Source: Tetrahymena elliotti 4EA
Lineage: Eukaryota > Ciliophora > Oligohymenophorea > Hymenostomatida > Tetrahymenidae
DNA: 64,000 nucleotides
Assembly: GCA_000231825.2 (NCBI GenBank)
Contig: JH720351.1
Location: 434,001-498,000 of the forward strand
Reading direction: 5' to 3'
Under the pieces are notes generated by a model that saw nothing but the letters and a program-made list of their open reading frames with translations, had not been told where the DNA came from and ran no database searches. Of the stretch, positions 1-13,055 are shown piece by piece (the first letter of the stretch is position 1; every line of letters begins with the position of its first letter). The position numbers and the translations under genes were made by a program.

Positions 1-3000
1 TTCTATTTTTAAAGCTAATTGAAATCGTTCCTTTAAATTTTATAAATAAGCTTAGGCAATTCTGATATGATTTTATATTTGATTTTTCTATTCTGTCTCT
101 AGCTCAATAAATGCTTATTGCTTTGTGCCTGCTATGACTTCTTATGATTGAAAAAGCATTATTTCTTGTTAAATTTGAGGGCTCATGCCACAAAAATAAC
201 CCTCTTACTTTAAATTTTCTGCTTCTTATGAAAATACTTTTTCTATGTTGATAATTTAATAATAAATATATTTAGAAGAGCTCATGTTCTTTTCAATATT
301 TTTAATGATTTAATTTAAGCATTGATTAATTAGCAATAAACAAATTAATCTATCTTCTTAGTAGTATGTTTGAAGTTTTTCAAAATTTTAAAGTAAAATT
401 TCTAAAGCATAATAATTTTTGCCTTTAAACATCAAGCACCTAGCCTTCTAATTAATTATTTTTCCTTCCATAAGATCTAAAGGATTTAATTAAATAAGTT
501 AAGAGTACGAGTGACTGTCACTTTGATTTAATTTGCTTTATTCAATTTAAATTATAAATATTTCTTTAAATTAAATAACTAAATTTACTTCTAGTATATT
601 TCTGATTCATTAGGAGAGGACACTTTATTATGATTATTGTTATTATGTCTGATTGAAAAATTATCATTCTAAAAGTTGGTTTAATTTTAATTTATATTAT
701 TAGAGCTCATTAGGATATTATGGCTGCTTTATCGATTAAAGAAAACTGATGATTAATGATTAGAAAGAGAATTAACCTCAGAAACAAATGTACTTCTTTT
801 TTTTCTCTTTAAGAAATTTTTATTATCAGCAAATACTACACTTTAATTCATTTTTAAATTATTCATTAATTTCTCAATCTTTTTCCTTTCTTCATTGAAA
901 AGTCTTAATGACTTTTTTAAAAATACTATTGCATTTCTATAATCATTTTGCTTCAGAAAACAAAATGAAAGTTCTAATAAAAGATAATTTAGCTTAAAAT
1001 TCTAATATTTGAAAACATTTTTTGTAATAATTATTGTTTATTCTAATATTTGTTAGTATTCTTTCCAAAGATAATTCTTTGTTTGTAAGTTGTATAGTTT
1101 CATTGCCTTTGAATAGTTTGTCATTCTATCAAATTTCAACCTGTACAATTCAGTAAGTTTTTTTTACTTTTATTAAAGAGCTCTATTTGAAAAAAAGTTA
1201 TTATCCTCTTGTGCATGTTGTGTTATAACTACATCTTCTTCAAAATTTGTATTCTCTACTTCATTAATATCTTCTTCTACTAAAGGCATATTACTACCTG
1301 AAGAGTTTGCAACTTCTTCTTCAAAATTGTTTTCCTGTTCATATTTTCCAAGATCATAATCTATTTAGATAATTGAAGAAAGATAATTCTCCATCGCTTC
1401 TTGATATCTATTTTCTTTTACCAAAATATTTCCTAAGTTATTATAGCAAATACCTAATGCAAATCTATCACTCTTTTGAGAAAAGCTTTTAATTGCTTAA
1501 TTAAGTTCTATAATGGTTGCAGAGTTATTTTTATTGTAAATACTCTATGAAACTATTTTTAAAGATGTGAATAGATCTAAGAATGTTTCAAATAAAATTT
1601 TCACTTCTTAAGTTTCTAAATCATCTTACAAAATTAAAATACTTTCTAAGTTGCTAAACTAACTATTTATTAATAGTCCTAAATCATTTACAGTTACTTA
1701 TTAAAGAAAAAATGTTAAATTTTAAATAGGATTCTCTATTTTTTTTGCTATGCTGATTCCATGAATGTAGGATATTGTTGAAAATATAACCTTTTTATTT
1801 CATAAAAAATTAATTAATTTACAAATAATCAAACTAGAAATAATTAAAAATGTAATTTAAAATATTTTAAATCTTCTCTTTTATTCTAAAAATCAATTAA
1901 TTTTTTGAGAAGAATTTTTCAAATTTTATTTTGAAATTTGATTAGTTTTATGAGTTCTGAAAGTATGAAAAGAAAAATTATAAAACTTGGCTTGAAAAGG
2001 GAATATAATTTAAATAATTTACGACAATTATGGTTGAGAAAATAAACACAGCAACTTGAAAGCTAAGGATTTAATTTTGGAGTTCCTAGTAATGTTAATT
2101 AATTTTATCTTTAGAGATAATAGTATAGAAAGTAAATATGTTAAATAGTTAATATTATGATTTGTTTTTTTTATCAACTACATTGATAGGAGTAGCTATA
2201 CTAATAAATGAGCTATTATAGGTTTAAAAATCGAAGGTATAGATTTCTTCTGAATCTTTAGATAAGAAGGGGAAACCAAATTTGCTTTAAATAACTTTAT
2301 ATTCATATTAAGTTAAAATCTTAGGAACTTAATTCAAAAATTATTTGAAGTAAGTTTAATTCTAATGAAATAATAAATCTTATAAGGTTTTATTATAACC
2401 ATTATCTATTCCTTGATAGAATGCTGTTTATTGAGATCTAGCAACTGTTAAAATTTGAAAGGCATTGGAAAATATACTATTGTTGGATATTAATTAAAAA
2501 TTATAAGGTCTAAAATTTCCACATCCTACACTATCTATCTACATATATTATTTAAAATTATTTTATATTTTGAGAAAGTTTAAATAATTACTTGATTTTC
2601 GACCATTATTTTAGAGCAAAATGATGTGCTTAAAAAAGGAATTTTCTCTGTGAACATTTAAATTGGATCTGTAACATAAATTTAATTATCTTCTGAACCA
2701 AATTAACTAGTTTCTATAAACCACGTTCTACATCTTGGATCATATTTTTTAGATTAACAATACTTATCATCAACAGTAGCATTATCCAGTTTGATTTATC
2801 TATATGGGCTTGAAGAAGCAAACCCATCATTTTGAAATCCTCTTACATAATCATCAAAATAGAGAGAACGACCTTTTTTATTTGACAAATAAATAGACCT
2901 CATTAAAAATTCAATAGAATTTGCATGTCTTAGATTTATTATTGATGATTATGGTAAATTTAAAATATTGCTTGAATTAACATCTCTCAGAAACCTGATA

Positions 3001-3580
3001 TTAAATTGCATTAAATATTTTTAAATATTATTGTCGTTGTAAAATATTGTTAAAAACTTTTATTTTATAGAAAAAGATTGCTTTTTATATGAAAATAGCC
3101 ACAAAAAGTGATACTAACAATTGTTTTTTATAATTTTAATATGAAAAGTAATAATTTTTTTAAAAAGTAAATATGAACTTGTAAATTTTACCATGATGCT
3201 ACAAGAACTCCTCCTTTTAAAACTTAAATTACTCTGGGATCAGATAAATCAGTTAGGTTAAGTGATCCAGTTAGAACTACTGTGTTATTCATATTATAAT
3301 CATTATTAATTTAAACTTAATCATTCATATATTTTTTATAAAAACTGTTAACCATTTATATTTCTCTACCAATCTTGATAAATTAAGTATCTAGTTTAGC
3401 CTTTTAAGCTGTTATTACTATTTTCATTGATGATATTTTATCATTTAAAACACTTTTTTGAGCTTAATTAAGTATATCTTTGACTTTTAGATAAGTAATA
3501 TATGTAGATATCAATCCAATAAAAGATATAAATAATATAGGAAACAATAAAGTTAGAAGGAGAAGCTTTTTCAGCTCCAT
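1..3580 (-). CDS. Cache-HAMP-TPR transmembrane receptor-like protein, 3' end beyond the window
   Basis: The ATG at 3580 opens MELKKLLLLTLLF, a signal-anchor/TM segment, followed by an extracellular double-Cache-like domain with the hallmark YDPRCRTWF. Exons resolved by frame: 3580-3192, 2994-2592, 2538-2023, then from 1790 downward. The splice 2023/1790 rebuilds a second TM (VAVFIFSTIIVVIFSTISYI) running straight into a HAMP-like linker (IAKKIENPIQNL). TPR units follow, e.g. ALGICYNNLGNILVKENRYQ near 1450 and LLELSFCFLKQNDYRNAI near 930. A further exon joins somewhere around 480-560, because the frame changes there, and coding continues to base 1 without a TGA. Cache domains bind small ligands outside the cell and HAMP passes the signal inward; here the output is TPR rather than kinase or cyclase, as in a large ciliate family known to me. 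The ligand is unknown. The last intron and the C terminus are unresolved. Confidence 0.8.
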
Positions 3581-5119
3581 TCAATAAATAAATATCGATC
3601 TTAAACTAGGCAGCAACTCTTCTAGATTTAAGAGTTTTAAAATGAATAGATGTATTTTTAAATTCTACTTTATTTTAAAAGATCAGTTATACTTGTTGGC
3701 TATTTTAATTAATAAATAATTTGGTATATTTATTATAATAAGCTTTTTACATTAACAAATATAAAAAATTCAATTATGTATTTCTTTTATGTGAATTATA
3801 GATATCGTTATTTAACCAGTAAATTTTTTAAAAATATTTCAAAGCTGTTGATCAGGAAATAATAATCTGTTTATTTAGATAAGTATCTTGATAAATGGAA
3901 AATGTTTTGATATATTAATTATTCCTTTTTATCTATTTTTTTTATATTGCTTAAGGAGACTAAAATTACATTTACATTAAAATTTAAAATTTAACTTTCT
4001 AAATTATTTTAGTTCTATCAAATTCAATAATTTTTTAGATCTAAGCTTAAATTCTGCAAAAATATCTTCAAAATCAAACAAGAATCACTGAATTCTTTTA
4101 GATATTTATTTCCTTTTTAAATTGAACAATAGTTAAATTTTAATTGATTTTTTAATTTCAATTCCATTAAAGTATTTTTAACAACTTAAATATAATTTAA
4201 ACTTAATTTTTAAATTGATAATAGTTTTTATAAATTATAAACTGTAATTAATTTAAGTTAAATAAAATTTTTATTTTAGTTTTTATAATAGACAAAATAA
4301 AGATTAAAATTCGTAACAAAATTGAGGAAATAGAATCAGGTAATTTTTATTTAATTACAATATTATATTTATTTTTATTCTTTGAGATTTAAATTAAAAT
4401 AGTGTTTAGGAAACAAACACTAAGTGAAATATCATCATTAAAGATTGATATTAAAAGGAGTTTTTAAGAATTAAAATTAAATAATACTAATAAATAGGAT
4501 AAATAAAAATGTTATTTTTATAATTTTGATTGATTTAAATTAAAAATAATTTTTAAGAAAAAGAAATAAATAAATATGGAAAGAAGAAAATAATAGCTTT
4601 TACTTTAATTTTTATGATTGATTTGAATTTTCTTCTTTGAATAATTTTTTGGAATATCTTAGTTATTAAAGTAAATCTACCTTTTGAGTTTAAACTGATT
4701 TTAATTTTGAATGATTGCCTTTACTGTATGAGAGTAAAGTTTAAAATAAAATTTTACAAAATGTTTATATTGAAATTTTAAAACAAATACTATTTTTAAA
4801 CATTTATTTATTTTTTTGAGATTCGAAAGAAAAAATGAAATAGTTGGTCGAAAGAAAGCAACCTTTGTACAGATTTAATTATTATTTTAGTTATAAAATA
4901 GATAAATAAGAAAATACATCTGATCACCTTATTAGGAAATTGATTATCATAAATATTATTATTATTATATTATAAAGTGAATTGATTGCTCATTTTCAAA
5001 TAGAGCTGAAATGAATGCTTTTATCATTAAAATAGAAAAAGGAAGTTTTTTTCTAATCAATTTATCAATTTAATTGAGCAATAGAATTTTAAGATTTTTT
5101 TAAACGAAAAAGTGAATTC
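3581..5119. other. Intergenic, no gene seen
   Basis: Extremely AT-rich with frequent TGA on both strands. It lies upstream of the Cache receptor and downstream of the LITAF gene, so it should hold the receptor promoter and the LITAF 3' end. No conserved motif, repeat or RNA fold was recognised. Confidence 0.6.
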
Positions 5120-5784
5120 TCAGTCAAATAAGAATCTCTTTGAGCCAAGGTTACTACCGCATCTAGTGCAAAAGTGAACTGAATCTTTGCAGTCATCAAC
5201 CATGCAAGGAATCAAGCAGCAACCTAACCAGAAACCACAAGCAGCAATAACACCACCTGCAATGTAAGCTCCTGATCCATTTTTAAGAGCTACCTTAGTA
5301 GTTGTGTATTACTTGCAATTAGCACAATATAATTATTGAGGGTGTCTTGAAGTAGGATGATTAACAATAGGGAGCACAGCAAAATCTAATATAATATTTA
5401 AGATTATTTTTAGATCATTTTTATTAATTTTCAATTCTAAAAAATGTAAATAAAATATTTACTTTATTATGGAGAAGGAACACTTTATACTTATACTTAA
5501 GATTAAGATAATTATGGATAAGGATTAATTGGAGTAGGATTAGAAACATACATTTATGGAGGAGCACTCAACTAAGCTTGAGGAACAGGAGGATAATTGT
5601 AATGTGCAGGAACAACTTAAGGATAGGATTATTAAAGTTGTTAGGTATTTGATAAAGGTTAAGGAATAGTTTATTATAAACGAGTCATTTATACATTTTG
5701 TGTTTCAACAGGTTATCCTTGAGGAATATTTTCCTCAGTTTCATTTAATCTTCCATAAGGTTGATATTGATAATTTTAGTTCAT
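5120..5784 (-). CDS. LITAF-domain zinc-ribbon membrane-associated protein
   Basis: Two exons, 5784-5463 and 5385-5120, joined over a 77-base intron (GTAAAT...TTAG), give 195 aa. Residues 1-107 are a Gln/Pro/Tyr-rich disordered tail (many PQ and YPQ), typical of the cytosolic N terminus of LITAF/PIG7 proteins. Residues about 108-195 form the LITAF domain: a first CxxC (YCANC, C128/C131), a hydrophobic cysteine-rich insert (GGVIAACGFWLGCCLIPC) that lies in rather than crosses the bilayer in this family, and a closing CxxC (FCTRCG, C180/C183). LITAF proteins sit on the cytosolic face of late endosomes and lysosomes and aid membrane sorting. Domain order, size and both zinc knuckles are intact. 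The stop is TGA at 5122-5120. The specific cargo is not inferable. Confidence 0.9.
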
Positions 5785-7761
5785 TTTAGTTGAATTGTTG
5801 ATATTTTTACTTATTGATTGATTTTTGATATTCTTTGTTAATTACAATTATAATTTAGAATAAAACTTGGATTTATGCAATCACTTAGGTTTTATCTTTC
5901 TTCACTTTGAATTATCTATTATTACTTTTTAGTGGTGTCATATGGTCTTTTAAATCATTTGAATAGGTAGGTGACTAATAAAATCAGTCCAACCCAAATT
6001 AATAAAATAAAGTGTTTCTTATTTACCAAAGCCAAAATATTTCTAAGATAATTCAATAAAATGCTCAAACCTTTTTACAAGTCCTTGAAAAAATAATATT
6101 TATTTCATCTACATTCTTTGACATCAAGTCTTACAAATAATAGCTTATACATTTTTCAAAATTTTAATTAGTAATCTCTAAGATAATTTAAGTTTTAAAT
6201 TATTATTAATTAAGAATTAATAAGATTTTATACCTATTTCAAAAGTACTTAAATTTTTTAAATTACTTCAGAATTTATTCTTTTCTATATATTTTTTCAA
6301 TTTTGGTAGTTTAATCATAAAAAGAAAATATCCGTATATTTTACCTCTCATTTAATAGTGAGAAATACCTTTTAAAAAATCTACCAACTTTTTATTTTAA
6401 AGATAAATTGATTGTAATTTGACATAATTTTATCTAAAAAAATTCCATTTAATACTATCACTCTAATGTTGGTATAAACTACCTTTTTTCTAATCAAAAA
6501 AAGAATCTAAAATATTTTTTAAATGAAAATAACTAGCTAAATATTTTTTAAGAGATGCTATCCCTAAATCTTCAATTTTCTAAAATAAAAAAACTATACT
6601 TCATTATAGAAAGTGAGCTATTTTTATTTACTGAAAATAGTTAAAGAGTTTTAAATTTTTGTAAAATAGTCATTTATTTATTTTAATAATTCCTTATTTA
6701 ATAAGTAAAGCAGAAATGAAATATTATTTAACAAATATTTCAAAATCAGAATGTTCTTGTCAAATCTTGTATTATTTCCATTTTTATTTTTCACTTTTAC
6801 ATTTTTTTGTAAATGAAATAAGTATGTAGATATTTTTTTGCAAAAATTAATAAGTAAGTATTTATAATAAATGTTTTTAATTATGTTTTTTACTAAAGAA
6901 TTATTTAATAGGTTAATATTGTGTTTGAATTTAAAGAAAAATATTAAAGAAATATATTTTTTTTTTTGGTTATTAAAATTTATTCTTTTTGCCATAATTT
7001 TAAGTACCTTTTTTATAATCTTGCAAAGAATACATATTTTGAGTTTCAAAAATATTAAAATTGTTGATAAGAATATTTATTTTCAGAGAATATTCTGAAA
7101 TCAAAAGGTAAAATAATTTAATAATTTAAACTTTTAAAACTGTCGGTTGTTAATTATTTTTAAAAAATAAATGAAATCTCATAAAACAAAAAATTATTTT
7201 AATTAATTTGAGTATTTATCTGCTTTATATTTATATTATTTAAGCAATTAATTAAAAAATTTTTCAGACTTTTTAAATTTAAGACTTTTTTTTTTGTTAA
7301 TATTTGTATTACTTAAATATTTTTAAAAAAAATTTTTAAGAATGATTTATGAGTAATTGAGATGTTCTTTGTTATTTTTGTGATTAAATATAATAAAAAA
7401 ATGTATTATTTCTTTTCTTCTTTGAGGTAGATTTCAATTTTCTTCATAATATTTAATTTATATGCAAATTTATTAATAGAGTTTAATTGTTTTATCTCAA
7501 TTAACATGATTTTAATATTCCAATTTTGAATTATTACAACAATAAAAATGCAATTTATTAGATAAAATTTTCTTTTAAAAATATTTTACATATTTAAGCT
7601 ATTATAAAGGTGAGGATATTATAAAGAGAAATAAATTATTTTTAGATATTTTTAAAAGATTAATAACTTAATACTTTTTATTAAATATTACTTCTTCAAG
7701 CAAAATAGATAGAACTTACAAAAAACTTTAGAATAAATAATTTAAATAGACTTAACTGAAA
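5785..7761. other. Intergenic, no gene seen
   Basis: Divergent spacer between the LITAF gene (minus) and the coiled-coil gene (plus). Very AT-rich. Open stretches at 6678-7098 on both strands encode only Lys/Asn/Ile/Leu/Phe and overlap each other, which is what near-pure A/T sequence does by chance. Both promoters must lie here but no motif stands out. Confidence 0.55.
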
Positions 7762-9476
7762 ATGAATAACCAAAATAACTTAAAATATCCTCCTGGAGTT
7801 CCTGGCTATAATAAAAAAAGAAATAATCAAAAAAGCTATAATAACTAAAGCTAGCATTATCACAACCACAATAATTATTAACAGGATAATAATATTATGA
7901 ATAATTTTTAAATGGGTAATATGGCTATAAGTGATATTATTAGTTCATTAGGAAATTAATTCAGCATTCATGTGGATGATCCTCAAGATCAATAAGAGAA
8001 GATTACTGAATAGGTATGTTTCTCATCTATTTTTTGATGATAGATATATTAGAAATTTACAAATTTTTTATTTTATTGATTTCATATTACAAAAAAGTAA
8101 GATATCTAGTTTGTGAATGTCAACGATTTAGAATAAAATACATTAGCTTAATAGATGGAGAAAAATTAAAATGAGGAATAGCCAGAGCAGGAAGATAGCT
8201 AAAAAGTAAAGCAATTTTTGGCAGAGTTGAGAGAGTGTCTAAGGAAAAAAAGTGATTTAATTATTGAAATAGGAAAGGTAAATTACTAGATTATTTAGAA
8301 GTAATATAATTTTTTGGATTTTTGGCAGATTCAGAATTTTATTGCTTAGTTTTAATTATGTTTTAACATATTTTTTAAATGTTTATAAAGAGAAAAATAG
8401 ATGAAATGGAGAAATATATTGAAAATAGAATACAAGAAAAGATTTGTAGCAAGGTTATGGAGGGTGTTTGTGAAAAGGAAAAAATTATTTTTAAGGAGTT
8501 ATTTTAAGAAGAGCTTTTGAATAAAAACTATTTAAGAAGTTAAATTATATCATGTATGGAGATGCACTTTCAGGATTATTTCTAAGAAGTATGCAAAGTG
8601 TATGAGTTGGGATTGAAACACTTCAGTGATTATTGCAAAGAGTCTGAGAGTGTTGCTAAGTAAAATAAAGATAAATTTTAGTAGATTATAATAGAGCTGT
8701 AGAATTTACAAGAAGGAGACAAGAACGTTTTATCTAAAGTTTAAGATCAAACAAATGAATAGCTTGACGAAATAAATAATATGAGACAAATAAATGAAAA
8801 TATTGTTAAATATGCACAGAGCATTGCGATTATCAAAGAAAAAAACACTCAGCTGGAGAATTATTTGCAAAATCTTTAATTAAAAGTAAACGAACGAGTA
8901 AAGCAAAACAAGTTAATTGTTGACTACATGGTATAAAAGTATATCGAAGAGTATTAGAAGGCACTAGTTGCAAAAAGAATAAGTTAACAAAAATAAAAAG
9001 ATGGTGAAGATTCCGATGATGAAGAAAGTGAGGATGAGGAAATACTTAGTGCTTAGTAAAAGAAGCAAAAGGACAATATGAAGCCTCCAGTTTAAATTAT
9101 AACTAAGCAGCATGGTTAAAATGCTTCTTCAAATCGTTAAAATGATTCATTCTTTTAGGATGAAGAATCTAATGATGAAGAAGGGCAAGAAGAAGATGGA
9201 TATGATGAAGATGAGGAGGAGGAGGAAGAGGAAGAAGAAGAAGAAGAAGAAAATAAATATGATTAAACTTAAGAGAGTATAAAAATCGAATACAACAAGA
9301 ATATAATAGAAGGTGATTATTAAGAAGACTAGCAAAGAAAAAGAAACGAAAGAAACTAAGTGGATAGAAACATGTATAGACAAAATTATGCAAACAACTT
9401 TGATCCTCAATAGTTTAATAATAATTAACAAAACCAAGTAGAAACAGATGATGAAGACTCTTTAACTGATAGTTGA
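7762..9476 (+). CDS. Acidic coiled-coil protein of unknown function
   Basis: Three exons, 7762-8013, 8110-8277 and 8391-9476, all phase 0, give 501 aa ending at TGA 9474-9476. Residues 1-80 are Asn/Gln/His/Tyr-rich and disordered. About 90-330 is strongly heptad-like and charged (MEKYIENRIQEKICSKVMEG, then LENYLQNLQLKVNERVKQNK), predicting a long coiled coil. About 330-430 is acidic, with SDDEESEDEE and an unbroken Glu run encoded by a GAG/GAA repeat near 9207-9251. The tail is Gln/Asn/Arg-rich and ends DDEDSLTDS. No enzymatic motif, TM segment or zinc site is visible. The Glu tract resembles those of histone chaperones or scaffold proteins, but I do not recognise a family. The introns keep frame and show GTATG/GTAAA donors, supporting the model. 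Confidence 0.85.
9207..9251 (+). repeat. GAG/GAA trinucleotide repeat coding poly-Glu
   Basis: Purine-only tract within the third exon of the acidic coiled-coil gene, translating as an uninterrupted glutamate run. The mirror strand is a CTT/CTC tract. Length variation between alleles is likely and would not shift the frame. Confidence 0.9.
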
Positions 9477-11246
9477 GTTGTAACAATGATAGGTTGATTG
9501 CTTAGATATGTGTTTTTTTTGTTTGTGATTCATATTGATTTAATTGCATGATTATTTACATTGTTGTGAGATAGAAAGTTTTTTATAAATTTCATTAAAT
9601 GTAAATTATTAATGTTTTTCATATCCCGATGAAAGCGGAGTCAATTTCAAAAATTACATAAAGTTTAAGTGTAATAATTTTAGTTGTATGCTTAATGGTT
9701 GAGTTAGATTAGAAATGACTTTATTACCTGATTAGAAAGTTAGTAATTAGTTTAACTAGGTATTATTTACAATTATGATTCTTTAATATTCAATAAACAT
9801 GTCATATAAGATATTATGTATGAGCTATTTGAATTTAGCATAATAATCGTAATTACGACACAAGATTGTCAAATATTAATTTTAATTATAAATTATTTTC
9901 ACATTTATTACTATGGAAACCAGAAACAAGCAATTTTCTCCCCAGGCTTACTAGTTACTTATCCTTTGTTCTCTCTTCATGAATTAATTCATATTTAATA
10001 AATACGCAAATAATTTATCAGAAGTCGAGATAGCCCCTTTTAATTAATTTAAAATGCAGCCTAATTTTTATGTAAATTATCTATTGACTAAAACTAAAAG
10101 AAAAAAAGGGTTTCTAAATCAATAAAACTATATATTCTACTCCTAAAATTATTTCATGCTAATGCTACATTGAAAAGTTTGAACAAATTTTTAACAAAAT
10201 TAAATAGTAATCTGAGAGAGATAAAGAGTTTCTAGATGATTTTCGAGAAAAATCGATGAAATTTGAGAAAAGTACATCCAAATTTCTTGGAAAAAAGAAT
10301 AGAAAAAATTAAGAAATCTTAGGAAATAATAAAAAGAAATTTTGGTTGAAAGAAAAAGAAAGAAAAAAGGTTAATTTAATGAATAATTTGAGTTGGTTAA
10401 AGAGAAGTAAATGAGCGAATTTGAGAATGACAATTTGGAAGGAATTAAAGAAATATATATATAACTAATATACTGGATAGTGAAAAGACAATAAATGAGA
10501 TAAATTTTTAATTTAGTTAATTATTTTTATTTTATTAAATTATAAAAATTCATAAAGGCTTAATATTCTTTATAGTTAAATACGCATCAAGAAAATAAAA
10601 AGTGGGAATCCTGTTGCATTATTTATTCTTTGTATTTATTTACTTGAATTTCCTTTGCGAGGTAGTAATGATAGAAGATATAATCTTTCTGAATTAGATC
10701 AAGTTTTAACTATTCTTCTGAATATTACACAAATAGCTTCATATTTTCTTTTATTTTTATAAGTTTTATAGTAGTATTGTTTGCTTTGATTGCTATTGTA
10801 TTTATTATTATTATTGTTATTATTAGAGGTGAGATGAGAACTTTTTAAATAAATATTTGTTAAGGGAAGTCAGGAATGTGAGATAAAACTAGTATATTAT
10901 TTTTTTTTGTATGTAAAGTCTCTTTTTGTTTTTTCATGGATTTTACATTTTGGGTAGTATTAATGGGTTATAATTTTAATGAATGAGAATGAGGGATTTA
11001 TTGGTAGGTTGGGTTGGTTTGGTTGATAGAATCAAATTATTTTATAGATGAGAGTTACTTATTTGATTTTTAATTTATTTGTAAATTGTGTTTTTTTCTT
11101 CATCACCTTTTAACATTTTAATGATTCTTATGATGAGATTTGTAAAAATTTAATCAGTTAAAAGGCTTTTTTAAATTACTTATTTGTAATTTGTACGCTT
11201 ATCATTAGTTTTTTTTAATTATACAGAGGGGAGAAAGAAGATTCAT
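9477..11246. other. Convergent spacer, probable 3' UTRs
   Basis: It lies between the coiled-coil gene (plus) and the PAS-like gene (minus), which converge. From about 10.6 kb to 11.2 kb the plus strand is visibly G+T-rich and less AT-extreme than typical spacer, the same skew as inside the minus-strand PAS-like gene, suggesting its 3' UTR. A charged 52-codon open stretch at 10256-10414 has no recognisable motif. Confidence 0.5.
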
Positions 11247-13055
11247 TCAATCACGCTTAATTACTCTATAACCACAGGTTTTTGATTATAGCACATGTTG
11301 ATTTTTATTTATGAGTTAAATCACCTCCTTGCGGTCTTCCTATAGTTGGTTTCTTTTTACACGACGCACCTTTCTCTTTGCAGATGAGCTATCTTCGTAG
11401 AATTTTTCTATTAGAATCTAGGTTTCCATAGAGTAATATTCGTCTACATCAATTTCTTCACTATTGGGGAGAATTGGGGGGAAGGCAGGACCACCAAAAA
11501 CTGATGTTTGCTAGTTAGGAATAATTGGTTGTGAGTTAGGTAGAGATGAAAATGTATTCAATAACTAAGAGGTCTGATTGTTCTTAGTTGAATGATGGCC
11601 GCTGTGGTGGTTATTATTTTATGAATGGGGCTACTTGTTAGCTTGTCTGATATTATAAATCTATTTCATAGTATCTGTGTTTACATCAAGGATCACAATA
11701 GATAAAAATTCAGAATGAGTAAATAGTATATTATTTTAGATACCTGAATCAGTATTGAAGACTTATTTCACTATACCATCAACCTAAAGCTCTAGATTAT
11801 CGGAAGTAATGTAAGAGGTTTTAAGACGAACAGAGGAGTCTTTAATGTCACCAAGCAAAAGATCAAGAGTCATTTTATTCAAGGCTATACGACCCTTGAA
11901 ATTTTACAATTCAATTAAACCCTTACGGACAGCTAGGTTTTTGAATTAGTGGATATTGTATCCAAGAAGTTAGAGGAATTCAGCACTATAGCCATATTTC
12001 TTAATTTCAAAACCAAAATTCTCTAAGTTAAGTTATCTAAGAGAATAAATAAAAAGTTTATTAGTTTTTTTAAGCTCACCCAAGATCTGTCTTGCCTTAA
12101 TTTCGAACTTCTTGTAGGATTCAACCATCATTTCTTAGATCTTAGAAAATCCTATAATTGATTTGCACATTTGGCCTTTTTCAAGCATTCTTTAAGAAAT
12201 ATTTTAATATCTATTCAATCTGGCTCCTAATTCTTGTAAATTAACTTCAGGATGATTACACAAGGCTTAGGTCAAAGATTAGAACTAGTAGACTGGGCTA
12301 TAGTTAGATTAAATATTGATTTCAACTAATCCCTTTTCTTCGAAATTTTCAACTGAAATTACTTATTTGTATTAATTAATTAAAGAGGGCTAGCCAAAAA
12401 GTTGAGAATTAGCATAATCATAATTCAAGTCAATAAAAATATCTCCATGCAAAGCTTAAAGAGCCAGTGGATTGTAAACTTACTTCAGGATTGTTTCAAA
12501 AGAAAAGTCTTTTTTCACATATTCTTCTTCTTTTTTGCACATACTTTAGCTATTTAAGAGACCATTTTCATTTTATTCATGACAGAGACTCATATTGTGA
12601 GGATGAGAAGTGTGGCTAGATTAGTCTGATTCGTTTCCTTAGTCAGTTTGATGTTCGACTTTACGGATGTGCTTAAGAGAGTCTTCTTCCTCCTCTTCTG
12701 AGGTCATGGAGCCTTTCTTAATTTGCATTTGTTCTTCAGTTGAGGTGGTAGTAGTTGATTCATTCAATTACTTGAAGTGTTACATAGAACTTTGTTTTTA
12801 TTAATTTTAGATTGAAGACTGAGATTAAAGCAAAGGTGCCAAATTATGAAGCTAGTCATTATTAATTAAGAGGTTTGTACCGTTATTAGGAGAGTTTCCA
12901 AATTAATTCATAATGTTAAATGACTTGAGGTATGATTACTAGAATTCTTCAACAGACTATTATTACTATTAATTGAATAAATTTTAGTTAGAGTCAACCA
13001 TCATAGCCTTGAAGATTTCTTCTGTGATGTTAGAAAAATCATTTTCTGTGATCAT
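11247..13055 (-). CDS. PAS-like domain protein, possible regulator
   Basis: A single uninterrupted frame of 603 codons, ATG at 13055 to TGA at 11249-11247, with no intron. Residues 1-170 are Gln/Ser/Asn-rich with a Ser/Thr/Glu patch (TTTTSTEEQMQ, EEEEED). Residues about 330-450 look like a PAS fold: YGYSAEFLQLLGYNIHQFKN, then VRKGLIEL, then a strand-rich block (SVRLKTSYITSDNLELQVDG) leading to FLSIVILDVNTDT. PAS domains sense ligands or mediate dimerisation, and this type occurs in nuclear regulators; no DNA-binding domain is clear. The C terminus carries a basic patch (SAKRKVRRVKRNQ), a candidate nuclear localisation signal after a Pro/Asn/His-rich stretch. GC content is higher than its surroundings. 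The frame is certain; the PAS assignment is by pattern only. Confidence 0.8.

Noticed and set aside
6678..7098. Overlapping open frames of 75-123 codons on both strands
   Set aside because: Composed only of residues coded by A/T triplets, overlapping antisense to each other, no motif; chance in near-pure A/T DNA.
9147..9437. Hydrophobic minus-strand frames opposite the acidic coiled-coil gene
   Set aside because: They are the complement of the GAA/GAG Glu repeat and neighbouring codons of a well-supported plus-strand gene.
9816..9998. 60-codon plus-strand frame
   Set aside because: No recognisable motif, lies in the 3' flank of the coiled-coil gene, composition as spacer.
10256..10414. Charged Lys/Glu/Asn-rich open stretch ending in TGA
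   Set aside because: A-rich sequence naturally yields Lys/Glu/Asn; no upstream start context or homologous motif.
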